A stretch of DNA of 64,000 nucleotides from Saccoglossus kowalevskii. Its lineage: Eukaryota; Hemichordata; Enteropneusta; Harrimaniidae. The notes under the pieces were generated by a model that worked only from the letters and a program-made list of their open reading frames with translations, was not told the origin of the DNA and did no database searches. Position numbers and translations under genes: made by a program. The number at the start of each line of letters is the position of its first letter. Within the stretch, counting starts at the first letter, position 1. Below are positions 47,671 through 64,000 of this stretch, piece by piece. Where the stretch lies: NCBI RefSeq assembly GCF_000003605.2, contig NW_003149765.1, positions 903,631 to 967,630 on the forward strand, given 5' to 3'.

Positions 47671-47951
47671 TTAAAGCGCGGTAGTCGCCATGCTGCGCAT
47701 GTTTGACATTTGTGTTGATGAACATTGATTTTCCCACAATCCGATGCGCTCTTCAAATGGAAATCGCAAGTATGAGGTTTGACCTGGGCGTGACTTGCAC
47801 TGATTACCGCCGGTGACCTCGATACCTTCCAATCACATGAAAATTACCTAATTAAAGCTTTGAAACGTGTCAGTTCGTACTCGTTATTCTGCGCAAAAGT
47901 CAAAGTCGCCATTTTTGTTTATACGAGACCCATATATCTACCGCGCTTTAA
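47671..47951. mobile_element. TTAA-type MITE, complete copy
   Basis: 281 bp with a perfect 14-bp terminal inverted repeat, TTAAAGCGCGGTAG at 47671-47684 and CTACCGCGCTTTAA at 47938-47951. The outermost four bases are the TTAA expected as target duplication. It is the reference copy for the decayed one at 8393-9050. No coding capacity. A piggyBac-like source is inferred from the TTAA ends. Confidence 0.7.
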
Positions 47952-48889
47952 CCTAAAACCATGCAAGTACACATGCCATGATCTGAAAAACAGTTCCAGT
48001 ATACACAAGTGACATCACAATTGATGGGACAGGTTTTGTTTTGTAAATAAAAAAAATGCGGACTCGTTTAGCTGGAATTAGAGTTTATATAAAGTGCCCT
48101 ATAGCAAAAGCAACGCATCAAAGTTTTTACAGAATATGAAGTAATTACAAGTGTTGCATCACAGACAAGATGGTTGAACAATCAAACACTACAATGAAAT
48201 CTTTCAGTGATTCACTGTGTTCATACTGACACAGGCAACAAAAATAGACATTTCTCCATTTCACTGTTACTAGTATGCCACATATGTGTACATTAACATA
48301 AAATGACTATTGCACAATGAGTGCACTATACATTGTGAGGTTTACAGTTATAAAACAAGCTTTTTGTCCCTTTGTAACATCAGTAGAAAAAAAAAAACTA
48401 CCATAAACAATTGCCTGCAATGCAAGGGAAAATATTTATCTGAAAAATGAGGATCAATTACAGTTGGGAATCTTAACACTGCTATACTGAATATATAAAT
48501 ACATTTAATTTAAAAAAACAGGACATTAAGATGATGGTTCTCTTCAAACCAACTAAAAACTTTCGGCCATTTTGAATCAGAACTTGACTGATGTGTAGCT
48601 TGTTTTAGATGTTGGATTTGAACAGAATGGAAGAAACACTCAATTTTAATACATTTTTGGCTTTCAAATAGATGCTATCTGAGTATCTTGAATTAGAATG
48701 GGAAACAAATGTATGTGTGTACGAGTAAAGTTTGGACATGATCAGTTCAGGCATGTCAGAGATAGAAATGTGGACTAATACATGGACAGAGAGACATGAA
48801 ATTAAGTCCCCTTTTTGGACTTCTGAACATGGGTTAAAAAATGGAATTCTCGGGGGCGGACATCCAGGCATTTTCCCCGCATGGCAACA

Positions 48890-49165
48890 ATCACGGTGAA
48901 AAAAGGCCGAAAACTCCCAGGAAATGGTACTTTGGGATGGTTGTTGAGACTCCACTGAACAGTGTAACAAGATTACCCCTGCGTGTAAATTTGAATGTTC
49001 AGGATTACTTCAAAATTGAGATCCTGTTTTTCGAATTTTCACCGGCTCTTCGCTTGGCGTTCCTCAGCAGCGCGCTCAGAGTCCATAGAAATGCGTGGAA
49101 CATTGGTGCGCATTTTAGCAACGTGGAACATCTTGTGACGTAGCTCCGCCCAGAGCATATACATA
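48890..49165. repeat. Dispersed repeat, related copy at 58347-58600
   Basis: Shares with 58347-58600, on the same strand, the ordered words TTGAGACT, GTGTAACAAGATTAC, TTGTTCAGGA or TGTTCAGGAT, CATAGAAA and TGTGACGTAGCTC. Identity is moderate, so the copies are old. Non-coding. The copy here is downstream of USP15, the other is in a USP15 intron. Confidence 0.5.
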
Positions 49166-49839
49166 TATTGAGCACAATCCATGATATCAGTGTTGTGTTT
49201 GATTGATCTGTGGTAATACAGTTAGTTTGGTTGCTTGCTTGCTGGGTCATCTAAATAAATTTTAATTTTACTTTCAGCTTGAAAAGTTTTATACAGCAAT
49301 ATTACACACTTAATAAAAAAAAAAAAACCAAAAGTTTATTTCAATTTTGGATGCCAGAATCTGAAATAAATCACAGTAGTGTCAACAATTTTTTGTTTTG
49401 TTTTATTGGCCATGCATCATTCTTTATTTTAGAACTGGTTATTGAAATTATATTGGATCTGATAATATACAAAGTTATGGTTCAGTTATATAGCTATGTT
49501 TACTAGTGTTATTACCCTTCAAACCCATTATACTATTGATGTGGACGTCTCTCGTTTAGTAGAGCTTTTAAGGTGTATTTTTGTAACTTCCATTTTAGAC
49601 ACATCATTAATATAAAAATTCCTTGTGCAAGTGACGCACCATCTTCACATATACCACATGTATCACAGTTCACAATTGAGACATACTCTCAGGACTCTTA
49701 TTTTCAAGACATCTCAGTTAATAAATAATTGTGCAATCAGCATAATAGGAGATCTGTACAATACATTGGAGTATCATGTGATGCTGTATACAGATAACTA
49801 CATCAGAAGAAATGCAATTAATTGTTAATCAATTCCAGT

Positions 49840-62146
<12,307 letters not shown>

Positions 62147-62191
62147 CTTGAATGTTCTTTCAATACTGCGAGCGCGAGGCATCATGGTAAA

Positions 62192-62199
62192 TGACGTCA
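62192..62199. promoter_or_regulatory. Perfect CRE upstream of USP15
   Basis: TGACGTCA lies 46 bp upstream of the USP15 start codon on the opposite side from the coding region, a typical distance for a functional CREB/ATF site near the transcription start. No TATA box is seen. Confidence 0.45.
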
Positions 62200-64000
62200 T
62201 CGTGGCTTACATACCGTAGTCATTTCGTAAAGATGCCTGTGATTGGCTGAGCAGCAACTCTCCCAGTCCTAATATAGTACGCAATCCGACTCGTCGGACG
62301 TCACGTGCTGGCGAAACTCATACCATTCAAGTATTTGGTGGAATGAACAGAGAATAAGCAAATAGTACGCTGCGCATGTACTATATCTGGTATTCATAAC
62401 ATTGTATAAAACTAAACAAATAGCCAGTACTTTTTTCTGTTTTACCGCTTTGTTCTCTTCTGAGACAGCGATGGCATGCTTCATCTTCGAGTCATTGCTT
62501 CAGTCACGAGTGTCACATTGTCTCATTGTTTTATTTTTGAGATTTCCTTTTTATAAAAATGGCGCTTTTGAAAGAAAATGTATCTCATCTTATACTGTTT
62601 ATCATCAGCGTTTACAAACAAGTATAATCATGGACAGATTTGATTGTGAAAATGAACGAGTTAATCAGATATGCCTTATCTTTATATCTGTATATATGGT
62701 CTGGTATTAGGTACAGCATTGGCAACGAAGAGTGGATGATAGCGTATAAAACCGATACCACTCCGACAACGAATGTCACGGTGAATTGTTGCTGTATATT
62801 ATTACAATATTACGTTATTACGTTTGCCTTTTTAAAGAACTCAGTCTCAGAAGAAACAATACAAGTGAAGAAACATTACAATACATAAAGAACAGAATAC
62901 AGACGCGCCTCTTAAAAAGGAATTAATACTGAAAACAACCACACTGACCTGCAACAAGTTTAAGTTCTGCTGTGCGTATGAAAAATTCGATGCTGACTGA
63001 AAACCAGTAGATATTAAAAAAACACGATTTGACTACGGTTAACTGTGGTTTGACAACTAATTAACATAGCAATTCTGTGCAATCAGTCTATTCATTATGC
63101 ATAATATTACTCTGTCGAACGTCTATACAGGGTCCCTTATACTATGTTCACGTAGTTGCTCAAAAATGTAGAAAGCAGTATTTCACCATGATGCAAATAA
63201 TACAAACATTCTGGAATAAAGTCAGTGATCGATGCCGGAAACACGGTATTTTGCAAAAACAGTTAAATGCTTATTGAATGTTTTGATATTGACTGCAAAA
63301 CGTGTTATTTTACATAGCTAGATGCAAAACCCACATTTTGTGAAACTAAAATCCTATAGAGAAAATATCCCAAATTCAGAATTTGTAAATGGCAATAAAA
63401 ACAAATTAAGAACACATATGAAGAAATGGAAAAGCTTGTCAAGTTATCGACAAAATAAAAGGTTACCAGTAATTGTTGTAGTTGTAATACATCACTGTAA
63501 ATGTATCAGTTCTAATGCAATTCCGTGAATGCTTTGATTGTAACTTTTCATTCCTAAAATATAAGAACAGATAATGTAAATTATTTTCAGTTTTTGGTTT
63601 AACACTGTGAAATTGTTACAATAAACTGCAGACTTCCATTAAAATAAATAAATTAACAAGCAAACAAACAAATAAATAAATAAAGTAGTTCCCCCCCCCC
63701 AAGATGAACTGAAATAAACATCTGAGACCACGAAAAAAAAACGTTATACAAAAAGTTCCGAAAAGAAACGTAGACATAAGTATCGGAAAGCCGTGTTCTT
63801 GAGCCTGAAGGGTAGATAATGTGACACGCTTTATCCCATTGACCATTTGAAGGTCACAATTTCCCACTCAAAACGATGTAAATTTGTTCACATGTTGTGA
63901 TTTTCCGCTCAATTCACTCTTAGTTTTGAAACACATATACCTAATGAGACATTGCTTCTAGTTTTTTGGTAAAAAAAAATAATTTTGGGGTTAATATTTT
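62200..64000. other. Upstream region of USP15, no further gene recognised
   Basis: Contains a CACGTG E-box near 62302 and a C run near 63690. Open frames of up to 102 codons occur but have no recognisable similarity, no compositional support and no splice context. Confidence 0.5.

Noticed and set aside
62402-62888. Plus-strand frames of 82-102 codons upstream of USP15
   Set aside because: No similarity, no conserved start, AT-rich composition; likely chance frames in the upstream region.

Overview
This is animal nuclear DNA: AT-rich, intron-rich (GT-AG, mostly 0.3-3 kb introns), standard genetic code, dense in short non-autonomous repeats and broken by three N gaps. The proteins are metazoan (an IRAK1-type kinase, a USP15/USP4-type deubiquitinase, a Golgi sulfotransferase). 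With the style of the repeats (long fields of tandem units carrying AAAATGGC motifs, TTAA- and TACTGTAAA-ended MITEs) this suggests a marine invertebrate, perhaps a hemichordate or cephalochordate; the phylum is inference.

Layout: 1-4184 intergenic with a degenerate AT-rich repeat. 4185-6629 (+) is a two-exon type II membrane sulfotransferase. 6630-11434 is intergenic, with a TTAA-flanked MITE invaded by a second, C/G-rich element and a separate foldback MITE. 11435-29071 (-) is a 13-exon IRAK1-like kinase (death domain, Ser-rich linker, kinase, long Pro/Gln/Tyr/His-rich tail). One kinase exon runs into an assembly gap, but both its edges can be read. About 1 kb of shared upstream DNA, with a palindromic kappaB-like site, separates it from 30109-42338 (+), a mitochondrial leucine-dehydrogenase-type amino-acid dehydrogenase. 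42339-49839 is intergenic, with a 93-bp minisatellite and several MITEs. 49840-62146 (-) is a 20-exon USP15/USP4 orthologue, complete except for one missing base in exon 18. 62147-64000 is its upstream region with a perfect CRE.

The main discovery is in the dehydrogenase. Two 122-nt exons (32447-32568 and 34258-34379) have the same length and phases and encode alternative versions of the active-site segment. The first carries the family's catalytic lysine (GGGK); the second has threonine there (GGGT). Their last 15 residues are identical although 9 of those 15 codons differ silently, so both are under protein-level selection. Because 122 is not a multiple of three, using both or neither breaks the frame. 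The gene therefore appears to make a catalytic and a lysine-less isoform by mutually exclusive splicing. I found no comparable switch in my own knowledge of this family.

The IRAK1-like and USP15-like genes both belong to innate-immune/ubiquitin signalling in better-known animals, but nothing here shows that they are co-regulated. The dehydrogenase would act in mitochondrial branched-chain amino-acid metabolism. I saw no retroviral, LTR, Polinton or LINE coding region, no rRNA, no CRISPR and no clear tRNA.
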